64,000 nt of DNA from Zerene cesonia (GCF_012273895.1 NC_052117.1:7882406-7946405); one strand, 5' to 3'; counted from the first letter of the stretch, positions 13,105 to 24,000 are shown. Notes: generated by a model from the letters alone, not told the origin. Program-made: numbers and translations.

Positions 13105-13629
13105 CTTAACACGGATACCTGTAGTTCCAACATTTCATCTTGGTCTCCGTATCACTCCCACGCCCATACAACACCAGGGTCTTCATAAATCGGTTACGCA
13201 GTGAGCTCGGGTAAAAATACAAGTCACATTTTCCCCTACAAACACTCCACCACTAAGCCACTACAGTGTTTCAAATAAAATACCCATCCAACATTAATAT
13301 TTCCTCCTAAATCCTAAAAGCTTATAAAAGGAGCGTTGACGCGAAAACGGGGGTCGCGTTATGAAATGTGGGCTGCATATGTGTGGGTATTATGTGCATG
13401 TGTGTACACACAGTCATAGTAATATCAATGAAAACGAAATCCAAACCAAACCAAACGATCTAGGTTCTTAATGAATATTAAAATGTACATTATACGTGCA
13501 TATTTTTAGAATTGAAAAATTAACAGTCAGGATAGGTTGAAGTGGAAAAATATTGCGCATTAATATCATTCGAGAGCTTATAACCTCCGTTCGTAACGAA
13601 TTGAATCACACATATCAAACAGAATCAAA

Positions 13630-13802
13630 TAGGAGGCTCTGAGTTTCCTTTCCTTTTCCTCACCCTTCCCAGTGCATCCTTCTATTCCCGTTTTATCGTC
13701 ATTACTTTTGCTATTATTATCCCTTAAACATGTTTGTAGAGGCCGTACCTCTACGAATGTTGATGATAACTTACCATCAGGCGAATTACCAGCACAGTAG
13801 AC
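13630..13802 (+). mobile_element. Family M SINE fragment
   Basis: TTTCCTTTCCTTTTCCTCAC, then the GTAGAGGC...GCCTCTAC-like arm region and TTACCATCAGGCGAATTACC, in the order of the full copies at 18482 and 40615. Lacks the GC-rich 5' head. Confidence 0.7.
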
Positions 13803-13935
13803 TATTCTATGAAGAGAAAAATCAGCATTGATGTTGTCTAGGATATAGCTCAAATTACTGGATAATTGTAATCTCCGTATTTTGCAATGTAGATAAAGCT
13901 ACTGTCAGTATGTGTGTGAGTTGTCACGGATGACT

Positions 13936-14047
13936 TCCAACAAGCACCCGTGGCCCCTTCACTAATGCGGCTCGACGGTACACAGTGGGTTTTTAGTCGG
14001 TAGAAATCCAAACACACGGCATCTTCCCCGGGGGCCGTGTATAGAAA
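13936..14047. repeat. Repeat family X, copy 2
   Basis: CAACAAGCACCCGTGGCCCC ... GCGGCTCGACGG ... TCTTCCCCGGGGGCCGTGTA, the same order as 812-926. No target duplication found. Confidence 0.75.
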
Positions 14048-15215
14048 AGTATTTATCTGATTGAGAGGTACACGCGGTAGATTACGACAGTACTTAGTCA
14101 CTTAGAAAAAACTTAAAAATATATATATTATGCGTCTCTTTAGTCTATACATAGAAAGATTCGTAATTTTCCCATTAGTTAAGCATCCAAGTCGCAAGTC
14201 GCAGTCGCAGTAGAGTTAGATATAGTCTCTATTTAATGTTGTATTTGTAAATGAAAAAATATGGCTATTCTAGATTGTAGGACTTCAGGTACCTAAAACA
14301 TATTTGTCACGTACAAATAAAACATACATGTAGTTACAGTATAATCCTTCCATTACTTCATCTCGCTTAAAACTCAACACATAAGGCAATATCAAATTAA
14401 TTCCAGATAAACTGATTACCAATCCGCAACGTTCGTGCAAACCAAGCCTACATTCGATTTACGTTAATTGATGACATAAGCGAATAAATCGAAACCAAAT
14501 CGACGAAATTAACTGAACCTTTGCGAGTTAACGACTCCTTCCCACATAGTTAACGAACAGAACCATCAAAAGTTAACCCGTGCTATCTACCTTTCGCTCA
14601 ACGCTCAAACCACACAAATCTCAACTCTAACACACCCACAATACAGCCGAGATTAACAGCAAATCTGTACTTGGTAGTGTAATCCAGAGCGAACTAAGTT
14701 TTCGCTCTCAAACATGATAAACAAATGAATTTGAACTTTACGCCCTCAATCTAAGAGTCATTTGAACGTTGTTAGGTTGTTGGTAGTTCCAGTATGTATC
14801 CCAATTTCGATGTTAAACGTGGGAATACGGATCGCAGAAGCTGGCTTTAAATTGCATAAGTGTTTTGAATAAGATTTGATTAGCAGGGTAGATTGATTTA
14901 TATATACCCTATGAATATAGGTCTTGGTCTAGTCTAGATCAAATTTACATGGAAATATGATGTTCTACTATTAATTTAAGCTCCTTTGAGTTAATTACTG
15001 TTTTATTTGATGCCATTCTTAACACAGGCATTGCCTAGCAAAGCGACCTGAACTACAATCCACTGTTACCAATAGTGATGCAAGACCTATTAAAAAAACA
15101 TCATTTTATTTTAAGAAAAATTTGTACAAAGATTATTGTGGGCATAATCCTGGGACAGTCTATTTTTCTTAAGTCTACACGGGCGAAGCTGTAGGCGATA
15201 TACTAAGTATTCACT
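14048..15215. other. Long unique stretch, CpG-richer at 14400-14850
   Basis: No recognised repeat for over 1 kb, unusual in this window. About 14390-14700 is A/C-rich on the plus strand with several GTTAAC/TTAACG words and higher CpG. No long open frame. It may be a conserved non-coding or regulatory segment. Confidence 0.35.
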
Positions 15216-15278
15216 TCATACTATAAAACGAAGTTGCTATCTCTGCCTGTCCCTATGTTCCTGTGTATTAAAAGCTAG
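15216..15278 (+). mobile_element. Family E Helitron reduced to 63 bp
   Basis: Has the family E 5' region (ACTATAAAACGAAGTTGC ... CCTGTCCCTATGTTCC) joined directly to the 3' terminus AAAAGCTAG|T. It lacks about 120 bp of interior present at 60678-60855, so it is an end-to-end deletion derivative. Confidence 0.6.
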
Positions 15279-15631
15279 TTGAATATAAACCGAAAGCGTT
15301 ATAAAAACAGTCATGTCCCATATACGAAATCGCGAACACAATTTTAATAAACTGATTCATCATTCCCGTTCGCTCTTGTGGAAAAACTCAATTTAAATAA
15401 TATATTACGATATGTTAGACGAATATAGCATTGTTTGAAATAAAATAATTGTAAATAACGAAATGGGACCTGCCTACACAAATTTAATACATTTTCAAAT
15501 TAAATTGTACAGATGTAGTAGTCTATTTATAGCTTAACCGACTTTGGCAAAAGGCAAATGTAAATTTGGAGACTACATGTACTCTATTAACCGAAGGAGT
15601 GTAATCTTTTTGAGAGTGTATGTATGTACGC

Positions 15632-16008
15632 TAGTAATATTATAAATACAGTATAAATTGTAACTCTGTGTGCATATCTGCCTCTTCACGCCTATGCCAC
15701 TAAACCGATTCGGATGAAATTACAGTACAGAGATAGTTTGAGACCCGAAAAAGGACATGAAAGTTTGAGTTGAAATTTGATAGTTTTTATCTCAGAACTG
15801 GATCTATATAGGCTCCCGAGACTGTATTTCGCTTATTTTAAGACTGAATTTTTTTCGTTATATATAAAATTGCATAACCAAATGTGTTATTAAGCGTAAA
15901 ACTTGATAACAGCTCGATGAATTGGCAAATATCAACGATTTTTGTAGAAATGAAGGTTTTAATAGAGAGAAACACATATCACCCTGCCGAAGACGGGTGA
16001 ACCGCTAG
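15632..16008 (+). mobile_element. Non-autonomous Helitron, about 377 bp
   Basis: Starts near TAATATTATAAATACAG and ends AGACGGGTGAACCGCTAG|T. Internal block AGATAGTTTGAGACCCGA also occurs at 29160-29180, defining a separate family. Confidence 0.65.
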
Positions 16009-16181
16009 TGTGACTTAAAAATTAGTTTTCTTTCAGCGATCATTCAGTATATACGGCATACGGTTGAGAACTCAAACAGTATAGTAACAATTCAATTATA
16101 CAACATACGTAATATTGTAAATTTTTTGCTTTTAAAATATCTATAAGTATGTTTGTATTGTTTATATAATGTATGCATGTA

Positions 16182-16380
16182 TGTTTATTTCTTCTGACTG
16201 GCACTCCAACAAGGGGCTACTGAAAATCAGCGCTGCGCATTACGCGTAGCACACGCTGAGTAGTTACCCTTTTTAGCACCACACCGTTTAGTCATAAGTA
16301 CACTTTTTAATTTTAATTTTAATTTAACTGTAAATGTGGTGGTGATAAATAAACATTTCTTTCTTTCTTTCTTTCTTTCT
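16182..16380 (+). mobile_element. Retrotransposon 3' end with (CTTT)n tail (repeat Z)
   Basis: Ends TAAATGTGGTGGTGATAAAT followed by AAACATTTC and (TTTC)n. The last 75 bp recur at 26787-26862, including the AATAAA-like signal and the same tetranucleotide tail. Likely a non-LTR element's 3' UTR; clade unknown. Confidence 0.65.
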
Positions 16381-16850
16381 AATTAAATATTATCTCTCAA
16401 TCGTTTTGTTTGATGATTTATTTTGCTCGCTGAGAGTCCTCCATACTCTTTTACCCTCGAGAAACTTAATAGTATGCATGTAGATGATAACGTAATGTTT
16501 TTTTCGCAAGCTTTCGATTACCCAGTAACACGATATTGCTTCTCTAACTGAAATTGGTTTATTCATATTTCCTTACAATCACAATAGACAATAGACATTC
16601 CAGTTATTCGTCAAATAAATACTAAAGGAGCTAGAGTTTCTTGTAATAATAATAATAATAAGTGTCCCACAACACATTAAATTCTGTAAAAGGCCTCTGC
16701 GTGTTGTATCTGTGTCCCCACGTAAGCCTTCCAAAAGACCGGGTGCTTTCCTTCTGGAGGTACCCGAGTATTATGGAGAGATACACATAATAGTAATAAG
16801 AATTCTTTATGGTACACAAAGAAATTGATAAAAAAATATAGAACAAGAAG

Positions 16851-16903
16851 TTACAGAAGGCGGTCTTATCGCTATTGAGCGATTTCTACCAGACAACCAC
16901 TAA
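16851..16903 (-). mobile_element. LINE 3' UTR tail fragment (tail type 2)
   Basis: AGAAGGCGGTCTTATCGCTA ... GATTTCTACCAGACAACC. Contains hairpin ATCGCTATTGAGCGAT at 16868-16883. Same tail as the LINE at 21631-22193. Confidence 0.7.
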
Positions 16904-17119
16904 GAAAAGGAAAAGCTGCGAAGTAAGAGAGTAGGCGTCGTACAAAACGGAATTTTCGTAACAGATACATGCGTGATAAATATAAGGAGAGATATCAAAA
17001 AAACATATACACATAAATATTGTATATACAACATTTATATTCTGTAAAAAAACAAAACACTGCCCGAAATCCAATTATTTTACTATGCATTAGTGCATCA
17101 CGTAAACATCTATTTTTAT

Positions 17120-17287
17120 TAAGAGCGGGTTACTGAGCTAGCGGTTCGCCTGATGGTAAGCGATCACAACCGCCCATGAACATTGGCTGAGGTAGTGCCG
17201 CTGCAAACGCGTTGCCCGCTTTTAAGGGATATGGAGTGGATTCACGAGATGAATATAGGATGGATGGGGTGAGGAAAAGGAAAAGAT
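17120..17287 (-). mobile_element. Family M SINE, subfamily B, truncated
   Basis: AGCGGGTTACTGAGCTAGCG ... ACCGCCCATGAACATTGG ... TTGCCCGCTTTTAAGGG, minus orientation relative to its poly(A) end. Missing the 5' third. Confidence 0.8.
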
Positions 17288-17305
17288 ATATATTATAGGA
17301 TCTTG

Positions 17306-17505
17306 CTAGCTGCGCCCCGTGGGTTCACCCGCATAAGTCCGTATCCCGTGGGTATAACGGGATAAAAAGTTGCCTATATGTTATTCCAGTTGTCCAGCTG
17401 TCTACGTATCAAATTTCATTGCAATCGGTTCAGTAGTTTTTGCGTGAAAGAGCAACAAACACACACACATCTTTACAAACTTTCGCATTTATAATATTAG
17501 TAGGA
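17306..17505 (-). mobile_element. Lep1-type Helitron, full length
   Basis: Sense strand TCCTACTAATATTATAAATG ... GGCGCAGCTAG-like end. Full interior including TTGCTCTTTCACGC and ATCCCGTTAT hairpin arm. Its 5' terminus abuts a second, inverted copy of the terminal motif (see 17493-17531). Confidence 0.92.
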
Positions 17506-17531
17506 TTAGTCCTACTAATCCTACTAATATT
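17493..17531. repeat. 18-bp perfect palindrome at a Lep1 5' terminus
   Basis: Arm AATATTAGTAGGATTAGT is followed by CCT and then its exact reverse complement. Two Lep1 5' ends meet head to head, the second truncated after about 15 bp. Confidence 0.9.
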
Positions 17532-18082
17532 AGGTTTGACGTTTTAGATTCTAAATGAAAAATGATTTCCAATCAGCCAACTATTCAGCTGCATTTAATG
17601 TTTTTATATATTTATTTATTATACTTTATTGCTATGGAAAAATGACGTTTGTTGTTGTTGTAAAATGTTGATTTTATCTCTATATACTAAATAACTTAAT
17701 GTCAAAATAACAAATGCTTTGCGTCACCGAAGCTTAGAAGTGGGCACTCAACTCTGTCATCAGGATTGAGGAGTACTCGATCACGTCGAAAAATACTCAA
17801 TGGATGTTTCCTAAAAATTATCATAGTAATATTAATTATTGTTTAATTTGTATTAAAAAACGCATTTTTAGCAACTGACCTAAAAGGTATACAATACATT
17901 GATTGAGAATGAGCTACCCGGTTCAAATTAGTTCGATAAGATAAGGTTGCTTATTTCAATTTCCAAAAAATGAAGGTAGTAAACAATAATCGACTCCTTC
18001 AACTGGCATTTTTTTTAAATATTCCCTACCCAACTCAGTAAGGATAACCGGTTCAACAGTTCCAATTATTATATTTTGACAC

Positions 18083-18150
18083 ACTTGGCCAGCGTGGGGA
18101 TTATGGCCTAAACCCTCATAGGAGGCCTGTGTCATATATGAGCAGATGAT
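18083..18150 (+). mobile_element. GAT-tailed SINE 3' fragment
   Basis: CTTGGCCAGCGTGGGGATTA ... GGAGGCCTGTGTC ... GAGCAGATGATTGA. Only the 3' 65 bp remain. Confidence 0.7.
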
Positions 18151-18481
18151 TGACTAACAAAATATCGCTTGTAAATGAGACAAAATCGTATCGTAGTATT
18201 TCCATAGTGCATGTGTTATTCTTGTAAATAAGCTACATCACTGTCAAGTATCATCAAAATCCGATGAGTGGTTTACGTATGAAAGAGTAAAAATCTTGCT
18301 TAAATTCTTTATTACAAAATTGGTTCACAGAAAAGTATAAGACACAAAATGGGAATTGGGATATATTAATAGGATAATAGAATTGAGCATGAGTAAAATT
18401 ATTTAAACATAAAGCTCGCATCTTCTAAAAGATTGCTTGTTTTATTTTTAGTTAAAGCATTTAAATGTTTCTTCGTTTAAA

Positions 18482-18833
18482 TTTTTTTTTTCTTTTTTTT
18501 TTTTTTTTTTTTTTTTTTATGTCATAGCGGGCAACTGAGCTGGTGGTTCGCCTGATGGTAAACGATTATCACCGCCCATGAACATTCGCAAAGGTAGTGC
18601 CTCTGCGAATGCGCTGCCCGCTTTTAGTGGGTAAGGGAAAAGGAACGAATTCATGACAGGAAAGAAGGAATGGACTGGGACGGGTGAGGAAAAGGAAATA
18701 GGCCTCCGGCTCCCCCACTCACCGTACGAAACACAGTGGCATGCCACTATTTCACGCCGGTTTTCTGTGGGGGTGTGGTACTTCCCCGGTGCGAGCTGGC
18801 CCAATTCGTGCCGAAGCGTGCTCGACTCCCACA
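18482..18833 (-). mobile_element. Family M SINE, subfamily B, full length with poly(A)
   Basis: About 350 bp on the minus strand. The sense strand starts GTGGGAGTCGAGCACGC, runs through GGCCCAATTCG's complement, CCCCACAGAAAACCGGCG and a polypurine-poor CCTTTCC block, and ends with a structured 3' domain and poly(A) (poly(T) at 18482-18520 on the plus strand). It resembles Metulj-class SINEs of butterflies (from memory). The 3' domain forms an outer stem AGCGGGCA/TGCCCGCT and an inner stem CATTCGCA/TGCGAATG. Open frames on both strands (72 and 105 codons) recur at 45581 and 40729 because they are parts of the repeat. Confidence 0.85.
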
Positions 18834-19079
18834 ATAAAATAAATATTTTTATATATATGAAAATTATTTAAAGAATAAAATAATCCATCCATTTCTATTC
18901 TTTACTTATTTTTCAAGGTTCATACATTCCAATCAGTCTTGAAACCGTATCCATATAACTCAATTTCAACAAAAAGCTTGACTCCCTCAGTGGGGGCCAA
19001 AGGAAATAGTTTTCTATACAATCCTCATTTGTTAAGGGCCATTGTAGGTGCGAAAAGAAAACCAGCTATTGTTCACTAA

Positions 19080-19207
19080 AGTTTCCGATTCGTCTCCATT
19101 AGGAACTGCTTCCTGTTGGCTAATTGAATGACCTTATAACCTCGTTGGTCGAGTGGTTTGGAGAATTGACATCAGATGGGAACCAGGTTGTTCGTGGATC
19201 GGGACAA
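19080..19207 (+). mobile_element. tRNA-like SINE remnant
   Basis: CTCGTTGGTCGAGTGGTTTG is a pol III A-box-like segment, followed about 40 bp on by AGGTTGTTCGTGGATC, a degraded B box. The first 65 bp (TTCGTCTCCATTAGGAACTG and on) resemble 59850-59920. Class uncertain. Confidence 0.4.
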
Positions 19208-19294
19208 AGAAATGAAAAATCTCTAATTTGTCGGTACAAAATAAGCAAAACCTTTATTTTTAATATTTAACTGTGAGATATTGGTATGATAAGT

Positions 19295-19421
19295 TGTGAT
19301 TATCTCTAACACACTCCTTCGAAACGGTTGGACCGATTGTGAATGAAACTTTGTCTGAAATAGGGTATGTCTAAAATCAGCCAACATTTATTTTTCATAC
19401 CCTGTCGTTTGCCGGGTCAGT
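19295..19421 (+). mobile_element. Family C Helitron, 3'-truncated
   Basis: ACTCCTTCGAAACGGTTGGA, then GGGTATGTCTAAAATCAGCC and TTTTTCATACCCTGTCG, ending GTTTGCCGGGTCAG. Same order as 39766-39944. Confidence 0.7.
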
Positions 19422-19552
19422 TTTTGTTTTTATTATATTCGTTGATATACCTATAATTATTGTGTAACTAGTACAAATACACAAATATATATATATATTG
19501 GAAAATATAGGTACAGAAGAAGCAATCTTTCTCTCTCACAATTATAAAAATA

Positions 19553-19632
19553 AGTAAAGTCCCGTGTCCCCTAGTGGGGTATGGGGCACATGATGTACAT
19601 CTGTTTCACTGATCAATTTTCTTTATTTACAT
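19553..19632 (-). mobile_element. tRNA-derived SINE (type 2) 3' fragment
   Basis: AAAGTCCCGTGTCCCCTAGT ... CATCTGTTTCACTGATC, identical in order to the 3' half of the copy at 44951-45158. The tRNA head is missing. Confidence 0.75.
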
Positions 19633-19979
19633 GTGATCAGATCATTAGTCCCTACCAAGAAACGAAAACGAAGTCAACTCGCATATTTCACTCATGTCAG
19701 TGAATCGAGTTTGTTTCAGTTCGAGTCTTGCTTGTTTACTTACCACGTACTTACTACTCTTTGCATTGGCAAAAGATACGCTTCGCAAAATTTTCCCACC
19801 CTCTTGTATTGTATATCGAATTCATTAATCAATACGTTATTATGTATTTGTAACAATAAAGAAAAAAGCGTATGCATATCTGAAAAGAAAACGTAACAAA
19901 AGGTACATTAGGCGATTTCATAAGATACTTCGGGTTTTATCTTCTAAATCAATAAAATTATATTGTTTTCTTAAGCTGC

Positions 19980-20199
19980 CTTTTTTTACGTCACAGTCGG
20001 CAAAGGAGCTGGTGGGACGCCTGATGGTAAGCGCTACCACCGCCCATGAACATTTGCAGAGGCATAAGGTCCATGGGAGACCTTACGCCTCTACAAATAG
20101 ATTGCCGACTTTAAATTGAGAAGGGATTAAAAAGGATTGGCGAGAGGAATAAAGGAAAGGACTGGGAAGGATAAGGAAAAGGATATGGGCATCCGGATG
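19980..20199 (-). mobile_element. Family M SINE, subfamily A, 5'-truncated
   Basis: Short poly(T), then CAGTCGGCAAAGGAGCTGG ... AGGCATAAGGTCC ... GGACTGGGAAGGATAAGG. Inner hairpin arms AGGCATAAGGTC and GACCTTACGCCT are both present. Confidence 0.85.
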
Positions 20200-20463
20200 T
20201 TGAATGTGTTATTGGAAATATGGAGTTAGATTATTCTTATTTTCTGCCTGTACCTTATAGTTGCATTAAACTAAAATAGTATTATAAATTAAAAGAGTTT
20301 AATCGTGAAAATACTGTTTACACAGTTATTCGTATTTTACAATAAAATAAATAGAAAACAGAATATTTTACAGGTGCCGTTAGATACCCTTCCTCGCAGG
20401 TATATAAGAAAAATAACCGTCGGACTGAAATTCCCCTGTTGTAAACCATTTTCTATAATTTAA

Positions 20464-20748
20464 CCCAGATATATAGTTAAACATATCATACATATAGGTA
20501 ATATTAGAACCTTCCTTACGCTATTATATACTTTTAACAACCAAAGCCAACAAAAACGGGTTAATTTCCACACCGTTTCTCCTTTGAAGTGGAATTTTAG
20601 CGCCGTGGTCAGATTTGTTGAGAAAGAGCTGATGTGGAAATTAGGTCGAGGTTTCCACGCGGAGGATTCCGCTGGATTTGTGCTGAAACCGTATCATAAT
20701 CTAGAATCTATGTTGTTTTGTCAATTAATTTGTAAACAACTTCTGTGA
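20464..20748 (+). other. 95-codon open frame in a GC-richer island, unrecognised
   Basis: Stop-free from 20464 to the TGA ending near 20748. The best part (20581-20700) has about 42% GC and reads ...KWNFSAVVRFVEKELM, but no family is recognised. The complementary strand is also open across 20560-20700, which weakens a coding claim. It may instead be a conserved non-coding element or an exon relic. No clear splice sites or start were found. Confidence 0.2.
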
Positions 20749-20904
20749 ATTGTGTCTAAATTTTAGCTATTCAGTTCTTTGGAACCATTATATGTATTTG
20801 TATTAAAAATCGTAAAATTTTTCAACTGCCTTCGAAAAGAGGAAGAGATTATCAATTTGACAATTCTTTTTGTTACTATAGTATGAAACCTGAGAAAAGA
20901 CATA

Positions 20905-21093
20905 ATAGCTTTTGCCCGCGTCTTCGCACGCGTTAATTTGGAGCAGTTTAATAGATCTTATCACACATATAAACCTTCCTCTTGTATCACTCTATCTATT
21001 AAAAAAAAACCATCAAAATCCGTTATGCAGTTTTAAAGATTTAAGCAAACATAGGTACTTAGGGACATAAAAAACGACTTTGTTTAATGCTAT
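20905..21093 (-). mobile_element. Family E Helitron
   Basis: Starts on the plus strand with TAGCTTTTGCCCGCG (reverse of ...GGGCAAAAGCTA) and contains CATCAAAATCCGTTATGCAG and AGGGACATAAAAAACGACTT, i.e. the whole family E consensus reversed. Confidence 0.75.
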
Positions 21094-21630
21094 GTAATGA
21101 TTTATATTATAATCCAAATCACAACTTAAAGAAGAAACGGGGTGTGAACGTGGAACGAACATTATTAGCAATAAGCAAAAATTATCTATTGTTAAAAAAA
21201 TTAATCCCTTTCCTCTTTGAAAAACACTCTGAAATATAAACTTTTACGCCTGTAAAGAGCAAGCAGCGCGCAAATTAATAGAATTTTAGTAAATTTAAGA
21301 AACAAAACATCAACAAATATAATATTATTAAGCGATTTAAATCATTCATACTACATCTTAAACATAGATCCCTTAGAATTTGATAATTTAAATTGTGGTC
21401 CCGGGTCCATGGTCCCGTTTCTCCATTTAGGGGTATTATGTACAATTCCCCGTTATAAAGCGCTATATAGATAGATTTTAGTATAGACTAAAATTCTCTA
21501 AAGAATTGCTGCTATAATAACTACATTAATAATATAACTACTTATAATAACTACAAATAATTTGGCACTTTCGAAATATATTAGCATATGAATTATATTT
21601 GGATAATTGTGCGGATTTCTTTAAAACTAT

Positions 21631-22010
21631 TTATACACTTTATTGTGCTGCCAACAAAATACAAAAACAACTTATACTAAAAAAAAAAAGGAGATACAGC
21701 ACAGAAGGCGGCCTTATCACTTATAAGTGATCTCTACCAGGCAACCAACTTAAATATAGATAGCAACATAATTTAAAAGGAGATAGGTAAAAAGTAAAGC
21801 ATACATAACAAATAAAAAAACTACATTCTAAAAATTTACATACAACATACACATATATAAAATAAATATACATACACATATACACTATATAAATAATAAT
21901 ATCTTATAATACATAAACCTACATAGTGTGTTAACAAAAAAAAAAAAAAAAGAAAATGGAAGGGAGAATAATTATCATGAAATAGAAAATAGAAAGAAAA
22001 AAGATAAAAA
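21631..22010 (-). mobile_element. LINE 3' UTR (tail type 2)
   Basis: Lies directly downstream, on the minus strand, of the reverse-transcriptase relic. It contains the tail block with perfect 16-bp hairpin ATCACTTATAAGTGAT (21716-21731) flanked by AGAAGGCGGCCTT and CTCTACCAGGCAACC, and ends at an AATAAAG poly(A)-signal-like site near 21640. This links the dispersed tail fragments at 16851, 44500, 46060 and 58855 to one LINE lineage. Confidence 0.75.
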
Positions 22011-22193
22011 CTATACCGAGTCGAAAGCAAGATCTAAATAATGACATCGTACAAGGCTTTTAAACCTAAATAGAGTTTGGGCTTGTCTTATATTAATCGG
22101 CAATGCATTCCAAAGATTTATGGCCGTGATAATAAAAGAGTCACCATAAAAATGCGTGCGGTGAAAAGGTATGCACAGGACAAGCCTGTCCAC
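22011..22193 (-). pseudogene. Non-LTR retrotransposon reverse transcriptase, C-terminal fragment
   Basis: Sixty codons ending in TAG. The reading frame contains the signature of jockey/CR1-like LINE ORF2 C-termini: IPFHRTHFYGDSF, then INLWNALP, then a basic FKSLVR segment. These proteins normally run about 900-1000 residues with endonuclease and RT domains; only the extreme C-terminus remains. The frame continues open a little upstream, to about 22240, where another repeat fragment starts. No ATG start belongs to it. It is a 5'-truncated dead copy, the usual outcome of LINE insertion, with its 3' UTR at 21631-22010. The clade is inferred from the motif, not from a tree. Confidence 0.75.
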
Positions 22194-22229
22194 TGAACGA
22201 ACTATGTGTATAGATGGATGTAATTATAC

Positions 22230-22282
22230 AAAAATATCCGTCAAGTGCGAGTCGGATTTGCAATATTAAAGGTTCAGTACAA
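22230..22282 (+). repeat. Short dispersed repeat fragment
   Basis: CCGTCAAGTGCGAGTCGGAT followed by AAAGGTTCAGTAC resembles a common lepidopteran repeat (from memory). Too short to classify. Confidence 0.45.
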
Positions 22283-22460
22283 ATAAGGAAAAGAGCAACT
22301 GCAAGAAATTGTCCGCCCGTGGATTGCATGAAACTGCCAATAGTTGCTTAACCTCGATTATTATTAAATGCTTTTATAGCTTCAGCTTTGAAAGTTGCAA
22401 CTGTCTAACTAGGTACATGAAGACCATCAGTCTAGGTACAGACGCACTGACAGTAAAGTG

Positions 22461-22795
22461 ACTTGTAAATCATCATCATCATCATCAGCACATATTTGTT
22501 CCCACTGCTGGGACACAGGCCTCCTATGAGGGTTCAGGCCATAATCCACCATGCTGGCCAAGTGCGGGTTGGCAGATGTCACATGCCGTCGAACTTTTGA
22601 TTCTTGGACATGCCGGTTACCTCACGATGTTTTCCTTCACCGATTTTAAGCAGCGGTGATGTTATCCACATGTGCAGATAAATTGAAAAATCAATTTATT
22701 TCCTGCACGCTCGCCCGGTCTCGAACCCCGACTTATCGATTTTGAAGTCCGAGGTTCTCACTACTGAGCCACCACTGCTTGTTAAACTTGTAAAT
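22461..22795 (-). mobile_element. tRNA-derived SINE with GAT tail, intact target duplication
   Basis: Element 22471-22785, minus strand, with (ATC)n at its left edge, the conserved 3' block, CAATTTATTTCCTGCACGC, and the tRNA-like head (B box complement TCTCGAACCCC, A box complement CTCACTACTGAGCC). The target duplication ACTTGTAAAT occurs at 22461-22470 and 22786-22795. About 95% like the copy at 4711-5016 by eye. Confidence 0.92.
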
Positions 22796-23525
22796 ATTTA
22801 TGGTAATAATAATAACTAACACTAAATAATAAGGAAAACAATCAAATACCTCTCGTATTCACTGCGTACTTTAAACCACATATAGTGGACACACTAACAG
22901 TTACAATATTATAAAATCCAACAATACAGAAACTATAATATGACCATCCACGTAATACAACAAAACTTCACAAAAAAACATCCACACGACCGCCCTCACT
23001 GGCGTTTAAATGTTGACTGAATTGAAAACTACTCAAACGCGATGTCTTTCAGCGATGTGTGTGTAACACACACAAACAACTATCTCCTAATGTACACTTG
23101 AGTCGTGGGAAACGTGCTTTCAGACTGTCATTTTATTGTGAAGTGTCTTATAGAGACTTGAAAAGCTTGAAACGATCAAACTGCATGAGACTGATGCTAC
23201 GAGTTGTTTGATGGGTTATCTATTGGAGTTTATTGTTTAGTTTACTAAACTTATTTAGTTTTTATTAAATGACAAGAACAGAGAAATTGTTGAGGAAGTA
23301 CTAGAATATATGTATGATATCGCTTTGATATCACATAAAGGCCAGCGAAGCACTAAAGTATTACTAACGCTTATGTGAGGTGGTGACCACTTAACATCAG
23401 GTGGCTCGACCGCTTTGCTTGCCGTGCCATAAACAAACACAAGCTTTGAGAAGATACAAAGTATCCTTCATAAAGATATTATAGGCATTAGTTTCTATTA
23501 TAGCAGGTACACAGAAACTCTAATG
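22796..23525. other. Unannotated AT-rich stretch
   Basis: No recognised repeat or coding region; short open frames only. Confidence 0.5.
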
Positions 23526-23761
23526 TAGGTTCAAGCCAATGCACCACGCTGGCCAATTACGAAAATCACATGCCGTCGAACTTTTGATTCTTGGAATGCC
23601 TGATTTCCTCGCGATGTTTTTCTTCACCGTTTCAAGGGGTGATGATGTGGATAATCAATTTGGATTAAGATAAATTTCAATATCAATTTTCCCTTCACGC
23701 TCGGCTGGTCTCGAACCTTCAATTTAGGACCGAGATCTACACCACTGAGCCACCACAGCTT
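23526..23761 (-). mobile_element. GAT-tailed SINE, old degenerate copy
   Basis: Follows the family order (ACCACGCTGGCC ... GTCGAACTTTTGATTCTTGG ... TCTCGAACC ... CACTGAGCCACCAC) with several deletions and no target duplication found. An older insertion than those at 4711 and 22471. Confidence 0.85.
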
Positions 23762-23854
23762 ATAGTATATATGTATATATACTGTAAATATTGTTACAAG
23801 AGTGTACATGAAACAAAATGAGTGACGTGACGCCTACATCACGTAGGCCTGCAA

Positions 23855-24000
23855 TTTTTTTTTTTTTATGTCACTGTCGGCAATGGAGCTAGTGGGACGC
23901 CTGATGGTAAGCGCTACCACCGCCCATGAACATTTGTAGAGGCGTAAAGTCGATTACAGATCTTACGCCTCTACAAATGGATTGCCGACTTTAAATTGGG
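23855..24000 (-). mobile_element. Family M SINE, subfamily A, 5'-truncated
   Basis: Poly(T), CTGTCGGCAATGGAGC ... AGAGGCGTAAAGTC ... CTTACGCCTCTACAAATG ... GATTGCCGAC. Only the structured 3' domain is present. Confidence 0.85.

Noticed and set aside
22441..22500. CRISPR-like or satellite array at the (ATC)n runs
   Set aside because: These are the simple 3' tails of SINEs, with no spacers.
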